Positions 1 through 8,185 of a stretch of 64,000 nucleotides of DNA are shown one piece after another (the first letter of the stretch is position 1; every line of letters starts with the position of its first letter). The translations under genes and the position numbers were made by a program. The notes beneath the pieces were generated by a model. The model worked only from the letters and a program-made list of their open reading frames with translations, searched no databases and was not told the origin of the DNA. Source of the DNA: Chryseobacterium indologenes (GTDB taxonomy: Bacteria; Bacteroidota; Bacteroidia; Flavobacteriales; Weeksellaceae); assembly GCF_002025665.1 (NCBI RefSeq), contig NZ_CP018786.1, positions 1,860,001-1,924,000 of the forward strand. The letters run 5' to 3'.

Positions 1-1
1 C

Positions 2-1180
2 GGAATCATTGTGCTTACTGTTACTCTTTCGGGAACTGTATTTGTCTTTTGTGACGAAATCATTGATTGGTGTGGAGGAAGTGCCAAATATGTTCAGGCT
101 CCGGCTCATGCTAAAAAAATGACGCCTGAAGCATTGCTGGCTCAGTTCCATCAGCAGGTTCCGGATCGAAAAGCATTCTATTTTGATACGTATAAAGAAG
201 CAGACAGAAGTTTCAGGGTAGCATCGGCAACGAAACCACCTAAAGATAAAAGTGCGGACAAAGCAGAAAAGTCAAAGAAAAAGGGGCGCGGTCCAAGAGG
301 TGTATTTGCCTACCATTATCTTAATCCTTACACCGGAAAAGTAATGGGTTTCACAAAAAGCTATGAGTTTTTCTATGTTGTAGCCCATATTCATGCACAG
401 CTACTGGCGGGGAAATTCGGGAAAACAGTAGTCGGTGTTGCTTCCATCATATTTTTTGTTCAGCTTATCGGTGGACTGATTCTCTGGTGGCCAAAAAAAT
501 GGAACAAAACAACAAGAACAACAGCTTTTAAAATCAAATCCGGAACAAAATGGCGCAGGAAAAACTACGACTTTCATAATGTTTTTGGGTTTTATTCATT
601 GCTGCCGGCAGTGTTTATTACCATTACAGGGTTGATTATGGCCTATGAGGTTTTAACAAATCTTACCCAGCAGGCTTTCGGAGGAACTGTAGATGCCCAT
701 AGTATTGCAGAAAAGTATGAACCTAAATTTGATCCTGAGAAAAAAGCATTATCATATACTGATTTTGTAGAGAAAAAATTTAAAGAGTTTCCTGAAGCAA
801 AGCAATTCAGGATGAGTATTCCCAGAAATGATTCAGCAACAGTTTATCACGTGGGCATAGCTCAGTTTATTGGTTTAAAAAGCCTTGTCAATGGCAAAAG
901 TATAGAAACGAATAAATATACCGGGAATGAGATAGATTATCCCAAAGAAGTTCAGATGCATGAAGTCATTGAGCATATGAATTTTGACCTGCATGTAGGC
1001 TATTGGGGCGGAATGTTCGGTAAAATATTCACATTCATTATCGGGATTATTTGTACCAGCCTCCCTATTACCGGATTTCTGATCTGGTGGGGAAGAAGGA
1101 ATAAATCACCCAAAAAGAATAAAGAAATTAAAAATATTCATCAACACAGAAAAGATTCACACCATGAACAACTGGTTTAA
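2..1180 (+). CDS. PepSY-associated transmembrane protein, 5' end missing
   Basis: The reading frame is open from base 2, so the gene starts before the window; the first internal start candidate, a GTG at base 11, already lies inside a membrane helix. Further hydrophobic helices sit near residues 138-160, 193-215 and 340-362. His residues at or near the membrane segments (AHIHAQLL, DFHNVFG, DLHVGYWGG) fit the PepSY_TM family, whose members bind heme and include inner-membrane reductases for ferric siderophores. A Lys-rich stretch lies near residues 73-95. The last 17 bp overlap the next gene, an esterase of siderophore-hydrolase type, so a role in releasing iron from siderophores is a reasonable inference. 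Substrate unknown. Confidence 0.85.
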   Translation, partial: GIIVLTVTLSGTVFVFCDEIIDWCGGSAKYVQAPAHAKKMTPEALLAQFHQQVPDRKAFYFDTYKEADRSFRVASATKPPKDKSADKAEKSKKKGRGPRGVFAYHYLNPYTGKVMGFTKSYEFFYVVAHIHAQLLAGKFGKTVVGVASIIFFVQLIGGLILWWPKKWNKTTRTTAFKIKSGTKWRRKNYDFHNVFGFYSLLPAVFITITGLIMAYEVLTNLTQQAFGGTVDAHSIAEKYEPKFDPEKKALSYTDFVEKKFKEFPEAKQFRMSIPRNDSATVYHVGIAQFIGLKSLVNGKSIETNKYTGNEIDYPKEVQMHEVIEHMNFDLHVGYWGGMFGKIFTFIIGIICTSLPITGFLIWWGRRNKSPKKNKEIKNIHQHRKDSHHEQLV

Positions 1181-2216
1181 AATTATATACCTTCCCTTAT
1201 TTTTATTCTTCATAGCAGGAAAGGCTCAGGAAAAACTGACCATTGGAGAGAAGCAAAATGTATTTTCAAAAGTTCTAAATGAAAACAGAGAAATCTGGGT
1301 TCATCTGCCCAAAACTTATAACGACAATACCATCAATCCTGCAAAATATCCGGTCATCTATCTTTTAGACGGAGAAATCAATTTTGAATATTATACAGGA
1401 TTAACGGATTTCATTGCCAGAACACCCTATGCCGATATTCCGGAATGTATTGTGGTAGGCATTAAAAATACAGAACGAACAAGGGACCTTACACCCACTA
1501 AAGCTCAGAAGAAAAGTCCTGTAAACCCCAACATTATTCTTTTTGCAGACAGTGGAGGAAGTGAAAAATTTGTAAAATTTATACAGGAAGAACTGAAACC
1601 ATTCATTAGTAAAACCTACAGAACTCAGGATTATTCTGTGTTGGTAGGACACTCTTTCGGAGGATTATTTGCTATTAATACCTTCCTTTTGCATCCGGAT
1701 TATTTTAATGCTTATGTTGCCAATGATCCTAGCCTATGGTGGGATAATAAAGTAATGATTGTAAAAACAAAAGAATATCTGGAAAAAAATAAGACATTTC
1801 CTGCGAAAAAATCTTTGTATGTTTCTCAGGCAGATAATGAAGAACAGCAGAAAAACTGGAATTCTGATATGACTCAGGCCATTGAAGAATTTAAAGGAAT
1901 CATAGAAAAGAACGGATCTTTAAACTATAAACATTGTTTCTTCGAAGGTGAGACCCACGGAACCGTTTCCTATCCTGGAAATTATGCAGCTTTGAAATTT
2001 ATATTTAAAGGTTTCAGAACCGATATAAAACAGTTGGCCAAAAATCCCAAAATGCTTGAAGAAGATTATAAAAAGTTTTCCGAAAAAATGGGAGCAGAAT
2101 TTATCCCTTCAGAAACTTACCTGAATGTAGTCATCAAATTTATGAAAAGTAATGGTTTTAAAGACTCAGAAACTTATTTTATGAATGTGAAAGACAAATA
2201 TTATTCTAAGAAATAA
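1164..2216 (+). CDS. Secreted alpha/beta-hydrolase esterase, Fes/IroE-like
   Basis: The 350-residue protein has a signal peptide (hydrophobic residues 8-20, then GKAQ). An esterase-D type alpha/beta-hydrolase domain follows, with the nucleophile elbow GHSFGG near residue 165, a VANDPSLWW segment and a likely catalytic His in GETHGTVSYPG. Relatives include siderophore esterases such as IroE and Fes and other periplasmic carboxylesterases. The ATG lies inside the last codons of the PepSY gene, so the two are translationally coupled. A strong terminator follows at once, so the operon ends here. Siderophore hydrolysis is inferred from the pairing; the enzyme could act on another ester. Confidence 0.8.
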   Translation: MNNWFKIIYLPLFLFFIAGKAQEKLTIGEKQNVFSKVLNENREIWVHLPKTYNDNTINPAKYPVIYLLDGEINFEYYTGLTDFIARTPYADIPECIVVGIKNTERTRDLTPTKAQKKSPVNPNIILFADSGGSEKFVKFIQEELKPFISKTYRTQDYSVLVGHSFGGLFAINTFLLHPDYFNAYVANDPSLWWDNKVMIVKTKEYLEKNKTFPAKKSLYVSQADNEEQQKNWNSDMTQAIEEFKGIIEKNGSLNYKHCFFEGETHGTVSYPGNYAALKFIFKGFRTDIKQLAKNPKMLEEDYKKFSEKMGAEFIPSETYLNVVIKFMKSNGFKDSETYFMNVKDKYYSKK

Positions 2217-2228
2217 GACACTCAAAAT

Positions 2229-2266
2229 AAAAAAGCAAATCCGTTGATGAACGATTTGCTTTTTTT
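2229..2266 (+). terminator. Rho-independent terminator of the PepSY/esterase operon
   Basis: A perfect stem AAAAAGCAAATC / GATTTGCTTTTT with an 11-nt loop and a T-run starts 13 bp after the esterase stop codon. Confidence 0.85.
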
Positions 2267-2298
2267 ATACATGGATAAGAATTCTTATAATAGTTTTT

Positions 2299-2347
2299 GG
2301 CTAAAGCCAATGGAATATTTCTAAAAAATAAAAACGGGCTAAAGCCC
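2299..2347. repeat. Paired GGCTAAAGCC palindromes
   Basis: Two short palindromes, GGCTAAAGCC (2299-2308) and GGGCTAAAGCCC (2336-2347), lie 27 bp apart in non-coding DNA, each followed by similar text (AATGGAAT, ATTCCTC). They look like one unit of a dispersed palindromic element of Chryseobacterium-type genomes. Family membership is recalled, not searched. Confidence 0.5.
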
Positions 2348-2411
2348 ATTCCTCTTGAATCTTCTTTTGGTGATTGAAATGAATCCTAATTCCAAAAATC
2401 TATCCGCACAG

Positions 2412-2482
2412 TTTGTCATTCCGTAGGAATCTATACTCTTACCATCTAAATACAAGATCTAGATTCCTACGGAATGGACAAA
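2412..2482. repeat. Imperfect 22-bp inverted repeat (REP-like)
   Basis: Left arm 2412-2433 and right arm 2460-2482 are reverse complements except for one inserted G, around the core CATTCCGTAGGAATC, with a 26-bp loop. A diverged partial copy (CATTCGGTAGAAGTC) follows at about 2512. With the element at 2299 this accounts for most of the 360-bp gap; no gene was seen in it. Confidence 0.7.
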
Positions 2483-2576
2483 CTAAACGTTTTATTTATC
2501 CAAAGAATTTGACATTCGGTAGAAGTCTAAACCGATTCTTTTAGAAGCTTTTTTACCATTTAGCATGTTTATCCTA

Positions 2577-3593
2577 TTAATGTCTGTTATCGCAATTAAT
2601 CGGGAAATCCTTCTCCTTTTGATCTAAAAAACTAATGGAAGGACAGCCAAAAGACTGAGCCATAAACCCAAAAATAACAGGAGGTTTTCCTTTGAAAAGA
2701 TGGCCTGTCCATTGGGAAACATTGGCTTCATCAGCATCTATTCCATAAAGAGGCATGAATTCTCCGCCATCACTTCCTGCTAGACTGAATGTCTTCTCCG
2801 CAATTTTTTCTTTGCGATCATTGATGACTGCAAGTTTACGCTCAACAATATTTCCTTCTTCAAGATAATCCTGCAGATAATAGGTCAGATTTTCATATTG
2901 TGACTGATAAGTTTTTCCCAGAGCCAGTTTTGAGTGAGAAAAATATTTTTTTGAAACATCAGCGCTGCCTTTTTGCCATTTCACCGCTTTCATTTTATTG
3001 TCTACGAAAGGGTTTTTATTTCCAAAATAAGCGACGGCATTATTATAACGGTCGTATTCTGTTGTTTTTTGATGAGTGGCTACCTGGAATCCCATCATAT
3101 AAGAATCCGGATCTAAATCCTGATCATCAGAATAAGGACTTAAATAAGCCACAGCCTTTAGCTTGCTGACTGGCATTCTTTGAAGTTGGTTAGAGCCATA
3201 CTCATAGATGTACAGGGAATCATTTTCAGTGAGCTGAATTCCGTTGAGCAATTTTTTTCTGCTGGGTGCATCCAGTTCAAAATGCTGGAGTTCTTCGAAA
3301 GACATCTGTTTATGATTTTTAACAATTTCGGCAGGTATCGGTTGCTCTCCTTTATAGATATCTGAAACAGAAATGAAAATATCCATATCAGAATCTTTTT
3401 CAGCTGATGAAATAACAGACAGGCTGAAAATATTAAAGTTGGTATAATCTATTTTCTCTTCAGTTTTTGCTGTTTTTATAGTATCATTCGTGATTTTTGT
3501 TTCTGTGGTAACTGTTTTCTTTTCATCTTTTTGACAGCTCACCATAACCAGTTGAAAACAGATAAGTGCTGCGACAGTTTTGATCTTCATCAT
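2577..3593 (-). CDS. Lipoprotein of unknown function
   Basis: The 338-residue protein starts with a lipoprotein signal peptide: positive start MMKIK, hydrophobic core, lipobox VMVSC, then a charged Lys/Thr-rich linker to about residue 50. No enzyme motif is recognisable in the rest; the C-terminal part is rich in Gly, Phe and Asp. It lies 30 bp downstream of, and co-directional with, the retropepsin-like protein at 3624-4478, so the two probably form an envelope operon. ATG codons at 3593 and 3590 are both possible starts. Function unknown. Confidence 0.75.
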   Translation of the reverse strand: MMKIKTVAALICFQLVMVSCQKDEKKTVTTETKITNDTIKTAKTEEKIDYTNFNIFSLSVISSAEKDSDMDIFISVSDIYKGEQPIPAEIVKNHKQMSFEELQHFELDAPSRKKLLNGIQLTENDSLYIYEYGSNQLQRMPVSKLKAVAYLSPYSDDQDLDPDSYMMGFQVATHQKTTEYDRYNNAVAYFGNKNPFVDNKMKAVKWQKGSADVSKKYFSHSKLALGKTYQSQYENLTYYLQDYLEEGNIVERKLAVINDRKEKIAEKTFSLAGSDGGEFMPLYGIDADEANVSQWTGHLFKGKPPVIFGFMAQSFGCPSISFLDQKEKDFPINCDNRH

Positions 3594-3623
3594 CTTTCTT
3601 AATAGTAAAGAGTTATTAATATT

Positions 3624-4478
3624 TTAATTCATTTTGTAATAAGGTTCTGAAAAATATTTGCTGGGTTTGATGTAAGCTATTTTCCTTTCAGCATCAAAGA
3701 TCCATATAAACCTGCGAAGCATGTCAGCCCCGAGATAACTTACATTTTGTGTTTTCAGTTCACCGGAGAAAAATCCTACGGAAACATCTTTAAAAACACT
3801 ATTTCCCAACTTGAAATATGGTAGAACAGCTTGTTTGGTAGTTAAAGTTTTACCTTCAGAATTTTTTAATGTTTTTTCTCCCGTTACTTTAAGCTTTTTC
3901 TCCAGATTCTTTTCTTCTGCAAACTCATTGCTGTACAGAAGCGCTCCGGAAAATCCGGATTGTAAAACAAAATAGGCTTCCTGCTGCTGGTCACCATCAA
4001 GGATATTGTCTGCTGCCAGATAAAATCCATCATGATCCAGGATAATATTAATAGGCTGGTAACCTTTCAGATCCGGCATTTTGTCATAGATTACAAACTG
4101 GTTGTTGTCATAATCAATTTTAAATGCTTTCCCTTCAAAAATTCCGGTCCCGATTTTTCCGTCTGCTTCATGCCCTGTTAACTGATTGTCAAAAAAACGA
4201 ACCTCTTTCTGGACAATTTCCCCGATTTGTACCGTATTGTGGTCGCTGAGTTCTTCTTTGTTGAAAATAATATGATTTGCTTTCTGTTTGCCATCAGGAG
4301 AAATTGAATAATCTTTCATCGCTATCTGAAACATCAGATCCAGCGAATCCTTTTGGTTGACAAGAGTTTTGACAATAATATTATTGTGTTTGGTGATCCG
4401 GAAAGAAATGGTCTGCTGTGCTTTCATACCGTAAAATCCAGCCGAAAGCAGTATGAAAAGTACTGTTTTTTTGAGCAT
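3624..4478 (-). CDS. Secreted retropepsin-like protein with degenerate catalytic sites
   Basis: The 284-residue protein has a signal peptide ending KAQQ near residue 21. Layout and end (LGADMLRRF, then a short beta segment) resemble the aspartyl-protease-like protein at 17446-18297, which keeps FDTGGG and LLDSGSG. Here the first motif position reads FQIAMKD and the second reads VLQSGFSG, so neither catalytic Asp-Thr/Ser-Gly is intact. It is therefore probably a binding or structural homologue and not a protease. It is the first gene of a two-gene unit with the downstream lipoprotein. The family call is by alignment by eye. Confidence 0.65.
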   Translation of the reverse strand: MLKKTVLFILLSAGFYGMKAQQTISFRITKHNNIIVKTLVNQKDSLDLMFQIAMKDYSISPDGKQKANHIIFNKEELSDHNTVQIGEIVQKEVRFFDNQLTGHEADGKIGTGIFEGKAFKIDYDNNQFVIYDKMPDLKGYQPINIILDHDGFYLAADNILDGDQQQEAYFVLQSGFSGALLYSNEFAEEKNLEKKLKVTGEKTLKNSEGKTLTTKQAVLPYFKLGNSVFKDVSVGFFSGELKTQNVSYLGADMLRRFIWIFDAERKIAYIKPSKYFSEPYYKMN

Positions 4479-4517
4479 TATAAGTGATTAGTGTTTTAAA
4501 ACTTTAAAATTACCTAT

Positions 4518-4525
4518 TATCTTTG
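4518..4525 (+). promoter_or_regulatory. Bacteroidota -7-type box upstream of Crp/Fnr gene
   Basis: TATCTTTG matches TAnnTTTG and lies 22 bp before the ATG at 4548. No clear TTTG -33 box is present, so this is only a candidate. Confidence 0.35.
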
Positions 4526-4547
4526 GAAAAGCAAATAATAAAATGAA

Positions 4548-5066
4548 ATGGTTGAAAAATTGCTTCAGAGTGGAATCCATTGGGAAAAGAAAGAATTCAG
4601 ACGAAACGAATTCCTGAAGATTTCAGGCAGTGTAGACACCTATATTTATTTTATTGAAAACGGAAGCGTTCGGATCTTTATGATGGATGAACATGAAGAA
4701 AGAATTATTCGTTTTGGATATACCGGAAATATTATTGTAAGCCTGGATTCCTTTTTATCGGGAAAGCCTTCTGATCTTTATATTCAGGCAATTAAAAAAA
4801 CAACGGTAGGAATGGCCTCGAAAAAGGATTTCTATACGTTTGTGCAATCGGATGAAGAACATATGAAATTCTGGATGAATGTTCTGGAAGATCTCGTATT
4901 GCAGCAGCTTGAAAGAGAAAAAGACTTGCTGATCAATGCTCCCGGTGAACGCTTTGAAAGAGTTTTAAAACGAAGTCCGAAACTGTTTCAGGAAGTTCCC
5001 AATAAATACATCGCCAATTATCTTAGAATGTCGCCGGAAACTTTGTCAAGACTTAAAAAATCTTGA
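4548..5066 (+). CDS. Crp/Fnr family transcriptional regulator (short form)
   Basis: The 172-residue protein has a cyclic-nucleotide-binding-type beta barrel (IYFIENGSVRIFMMDE near residues 33-48) and a compact C-terminal HTH that stops just after the recognition helix MSPETLSRL. The helix has Pro where E. coli CRP has Arg180 but keeps the E..SR pattern of FNR, which reads TTGA half-sites. No Fe-S cysteine cluster is present, so it is not an FNR-type oxygen sensor. A perfect AAATCTTGA dyad overlaps its stop codon, ahead of the DinB/Ogt/Ada genes, so control of that block is the natural inference. It diverges from the envelope operon at 4478. Confidence 0.85.
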   Translation: MVEKLLQSGIHWEKKEFRRNEFLKISGSVDTYIYFIENGSVRIFMMDEHEERIIRFGYTGNIIVSLDSFLSGKPSDLYIQAIKKTTVGMASKKDFYTFVQSDEEHMKFWMNVLEDLVLQQLEREKDLLINAPGERFERVLKRSPKLFQEVPNKYIANYLRMSPETLSRLKKS

Positions 5067-5081
5067 GTTCAGTCAAGATTT
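5058..5081. promoter_or_regulatory. FNR-class dyad operator (TTGA-N6-TCAA)
   Basis: A perfect 9-bp inverted repeat AAATCTTGA-N6-TCAAGATTT overlaps the Crp/Fnr stop codon. Its centre is about 43 bp before the start point implied by the -7-like box CATATTTG (5099-5106), upstream of dinB-like, ogt and ada. There is no T-run, so a terminator is unlikely. Confidence 0.6.
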
Positions 5082-5119
5082 AAGAACATTCAGATCAGCA
5101 TATTTGCATAAAAAACGTA

Positions 5120-5665
5120 ATGAAAATTTCAACCGCAGAATTACTGAACGAATTAAGAAATAGAACTGAAGAACATTTACAGTTTGCTGAAATGTTGTCT
5201 TTAAAGACGGAACATGATCTGAATTTCAGAACTTCAACAGAAAGCTGGAGTACATTGGAATGTCTGGAACATCTTATCCGCTATGGAGATTTTTATATTC
5301 CTGAAATTAGCCGTATTATTTCTTCTGCCAATAAGTCTCCACAATCTTATTTTAAACCCGGAATTCTTGGAAATTATTTTGCTAAAAGCATGCTTCCCAA
5401 ACAGAATCTAAATACAATGAAAACACTTAAAGCAATGAATCCTATCCACAGCAATCTGGATAAAAGTGTAGTGGATACGTTCATTAACTATCAAGGAAAA
5501 TTACTTGAGTTATTGGAAGAAGCACAATATATTGACTTAGAAAAGACAAAAACAAGTATAAGCATTTCAAAACTAATCAAACTAAAGCTTGGAGATACCT
5601 TTCGTTTTGTTATTTATCATAATGCGAGACATGTTGAACAGATAAAAAGAATTTTAACGAATTAA
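5120..5665 (+). CDS. DinB family protein
   Basis: The 181-residue protein has the four-helix DinB/YfiT-like architecture. A His in LECLEHLIRY (about residue 53) and the YHNARHVEQI motif near the C-terminus could supply the metal-binding His triad of the family. DinB_2 proteins are often damage-inducible metal-dependent proteins or thiol transferases of uncertain substrate. The gene lies between the Crp/Fnr regulator and the methyltransferase genes in one orientation with short gaps, so a role in the alkylation or stress response is inferred from context. Confidence 0.85.
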   Translation: MKISTAELLNELRNRTEEHLQFAEMLSLKTEHDLNFRTSTESWSTLECLEHLIRYGDFYIPEISRIISSANKSPQSYFKPGILGNYFAKSMLPKQNLNTMKTLKAMNPIHSNLDKSVVDTFINYQGKLLELLEEAQYIDLEKTKTSISISKLIKLKLGDTFRFVIYHNARHVEQIKRILTN

Positions 5666-5704
5666 AAACAAATTATGATTTCCAAAAAGCTTAATTTTAA
5701 ACTA

Positions 5705-6217
5705 ATGGAAATTATACACCAAAAAAACATATCAACCCCATTGGGAGAAATGATTGCCTGTACCGTAGATCAGGGGATTTGTCTGCTGGAATTTACAGAC
5801 CGGAAAAATATTGAAAAACAACTGAAGGCTTTATCAAAGGTTCTGAATGCAGAAATTGTAGAAAAAGAACATCCTCATTTTGTTCAGCTTGAAAAAGAAC
5901 TGAAAGAATATTTTGGCGGACAAAGAAACCATTTTGAAGTTCCATTGTTTACTACCGGAACTGAGTTTCAGGAAAAAGTGTGGCAACTTCTCCGTGAAAT
6001 TCCGATGGGAGAAATCAGAACTTATAAACAGCAGTCAGAAATATTAGGAAATCCCAAGGCGATACGTGCCGTAGGAACAGCCAACGGAATCAATAAAATT
6101 GCTATTTTAATTCCCTGCCATCGTGTGATTGGTTCAAACGGTGAGTTGGTTGGATATGCAGGTGGTATCTGGAGAAAACAAAAACTGCTTGAGCTTGAAA
6201 AGGCAATTCTATTTTAA
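5705..6217 (+). CDS. ogt: Methylated-DNA--protein-cysteine methyltransferase
   Basis: The 170-residue suicide enzyme removes the alkyl group from O6-alkylguanine in DNA. The acceptor Cys lies in PCHRV at residue 138, preceded by the RAVGTANG helix and followed by the family end GYAGGIWRKQKLLELE. The ATG at 5705 gives the usual start MEIIH; an in-frame ATG at 5675 would add ten residues and leave a 9-bp gap to the DinB gene. The last 18 residues are identical to the C-terminus of Ada at 7078-8124, but synonymous sites differ, so this is an older paralogue and not a recent copy. Confidence 0.93.
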   Translation: MEIIHQKNISTPLGEMIACTVDQGICLLEFTDRKNIEKQLKALSKVLNAEIVEKEHPHFVQLEKELKEYFGGQRNHFEVPLFTTGTEFQEKVWQLLREIPMGEIRTYKQQSEILGNPKAIRAVGTANGINKIAILIPCHRVIGSNGELVGYAGGIWRKQKLLELEKAILF

Positions 6218-6313
6218 AAACCGAAGTTCGGATTCAGAGAATTATAAAAAATAGGTGTTCATTTTTCGGTTGTAGAGCAGGCAGTAATCTTTCTACTTTT
6301 GAATAAAAAAAAT

Positions 6314-7081
6314 ATGATCAGTTTTAAACAGTTACATCATGATGAATATCCATTAATATTGGGTAATGTATGGAATGTAGAAAGCGCAAAGGCATACGAA
6401 AAGCAGGGGTGTAAAGCGTTAGCAACCTCAAGTTCGGCAGTCGCATTGAGTTTAGGATATGAAGATGGAGAACAGATGACCTTTGAAGAATATTTTTATA
6501 TCATTAAGAGGATCAGAACCTCCGTTTCAATCCCTCTGTCGGTAGATCTGGAATCCGGATATGGTCTTGAAAATGATACGGTAGTTTCGAATATCATGAA
6601 ACTTATAGAAATTGGAGTATCGGGAATTAATATTGAAGATACAAACGTTATTCACGGAATACGAAAACTGCTAAAAAGAGATGTCTTCTATGAAAGATTA
6701 AAAGATGTTTTTATCAAATTAGGAGAAAACAGAGGTAAAATATTTATCAATGTACGGACAGACCCTTTTTTACTGAATATTGAAAATGCATTGGAAGAAA
6801 CTTTAGAGAGAATTAAACTGTTTGAAGAACTTGATGCTGATGGTGTTTTCGTTCCGGGGATGACAGCTGAAAATGACATCAGAACGATTACAGAAGCAAC
6901 CTTTCTTCCTGTGAATGTTATGGCGCTGCCTGATTTACCGGATTTTGATATGCTTAAAACATTAGGTGTAAAAAGAGTTACTTCAGGTGCTTTTATGTAC
7001 AGACACATCTACAGTGAGCTTGAAAAAGCAAGTCAGAAAATTACAAATACAAGAAGTTTTTCACCTCTTTTTATTGAATGA
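6314..7081 (+). CDS. Isocitrate lyase/PEP mutase family protein
   Basis: The 255-residue TIM-barrel protein of the ICL/PEPM superfamily carries the metal-site segment VDLESGYG, GVSGINIEDT and NVRTDPFLL. The KKCGH signature of true isocitrate lyase is absent, so the reaction is probably C-C or P-C bond cleavage or formation on a small 2-oxo acid, with substrate unknown. The ATG at 6314 is preferred over an in-frame TTG at 6299. Its stop codon overlaps the ada start by 4 bp (ATGA), so it is translationally coupled to ada. A promoter-like TACTTTTG (6294-6301) sits directly in front of the ATG. Confidence 0.85.
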   Translation: MISFKQLHHDEYPLILGNVWNVESAKAYEKQGCKALATSSSAVALSLGYEDGEQMTFEEYFYIIKRIRTSVSIPLSVDLESGYGLENDTVVSNIMKLIEIGVSGINIEDTNVIHGIRKLLKRDVFYERLKDVFIKLGENRGKIFINVRTDPFLLNIENALEETLERIKLFEELDADGVFVPGMTAENDIRTITEATFLPVNVMALPDLPDFDMLKTLGVKRVTSGAFMYRHIYSELEKASQKITNTRSFSPLFIE

Positions 7082-8124
7082 TGGAACTTACAGAAAAAAT
7101 CATGTATGAGGCATCTTATACCAAAGATGTTTCATTTGAAGGGATATTCTGGATGGGCGTAAAAACCACAGGAATATTCTGCAGACCGACCTGTACCGCA
7201 AGGAAACCGAAATTTGAAAATGTAGAATTTTTTTCCAATACCAAAGATGCGATGCTCAAAGGGTATCGTCCTTGTAAAGTGTGCCGGCCTTTGGAAAATC
7301 TTAATGCTACACCTTCATATATCAAAAAGTTACTGAAAGAAATTGCCGATGATCCTATATTAAAGCTTAAAGATTACGATCTTGTAAAAAGAGGATTGGA
7401 ACCCGCAACAGTACGCAGATGGTTTCTGAAACACCATGGAATTACGTTTCATGCTTTCCAGAGAATGTCAAAACTCAATACTGCCTTTAAAAAGCTTCAA
7501 AATGGAGAATCAGTTACAGAAGTAGCATTTGACACAGGATATGAAAGTCTGAGCGGTTTTAATGAGAGTTTTAAAAATATTTTTGGCGTATCACCTAAGA
7601 ATAATACCATGGAAAAAATCATTGATCTGAAGAGAATAGAAACGATGCTGGGAACCATGATAGCCTGTGCCGATGAACATGGAATCTGCCTTCTTGAATT
7701 TTCCGACAGAAAAGCGCTTCCCACAGAATTGAAGAGTATTGCGAACTATTTTAAAGCAAATATTATTCAGGGAGATAATCCTCATTTTGTTACTCTGGAA
7801 GAAGAATTGAAAGAGTATTTCGAAGGAAAAAGAGCCATATTTACAGTTCCTCTTTCCCCTGTAGGAACAGCTTTCCAGAAAGAAGTCTGGAATATTCTTC
7901 AGGAAATTCCTTACGGTGCAACAAGAAGTTATCAGGAACAGGCAGATATTCTGGGAAACCCTAAATCCGTAAGAGCTGTAGCCAATGCTAATGGTCTGAA
8001 TAAGATATCCATTATAATTCCTTGTCATCGTGTAATTGGCAGCAACGGACAATTAACAGGCTATGGAGGAGGAATCTGGAGAAAGCAAAAATTACTGGAA
8101 CTGGAAAAGGCTATTTTGTTTTAG
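7078..8124 (+). CDS. ada: Bifunctional Ada: methyl-DNA sensor/AraC regulator and O6-methylguanine methyltransferase
   Basis: The 348-residue protein has three parts. The N-terminal zinc domain has Cys35, Cys39, Cys66 and Cys69; the first is the likely methylphosphotriester acceptor. An AraC-type HTH lies near residues 100-170 (TVRRWFLKHHGITFHAFQRM, then AFDTGYESLSGFNESFKNIFG). The C-terminal methyltransferase domain has PCHRV with acceptor Cys316. In characterised Ada proteins, methylation of the N-terminal Cys turns the protein into an activator of its own repair genes. Here it closes a block with ogt and the coupled ICL/PEPM gene, so those are probable targets. Start is ATG at 7078, or the next codon at 7081. 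Confidence 0.95.
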   Translation: MMELTEKIMYEASYTKDVSFEGIFWMGVKTTGIFCRPTCTARKPKFENVEFFSNTKDAMLKGYRPCKVCRPLENLNATPSYIKKLLKEIADDPILKLKDYDLVKRGLEPATVRRWFLKHHGITFHAFQRMSKLNTAFKKLQNGESVTEVAFDTGYESLSGFNESFKNIFGVSPKNNTMEKIIDLKRIETMLGTMIACADEHGICLLEFSDRKALPTELKSIANYFKANIIQGDNPHFVTLEEELKEYFEGKRAIFTVPLSPVGTAFQKEVWNILQEIPYGATRSYQEQADILGNPKSVRAVANANGLNKISIIIPCHRVIGSNGQLTGYGGGIWRKQKLLELEKAILF

Positions 8125-8185
8125 AAATATAAAAAGAATTTTATCCTTATCTTTCGCTATTTACAATAAGTTTTTCCCTCTTTTT

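Noticed and set aside
5058-5081. Dyad read as a terminator of the Crp/Fnr gene
   Set aside because: No T-run follows and the downstream gene starts 38 bp later; operator geometry fits better.
7591-8052. 153-codon frame antisense to ada
   Set aside because: Lies wholly inside the methyltransferase domain and has no protein-like family features.
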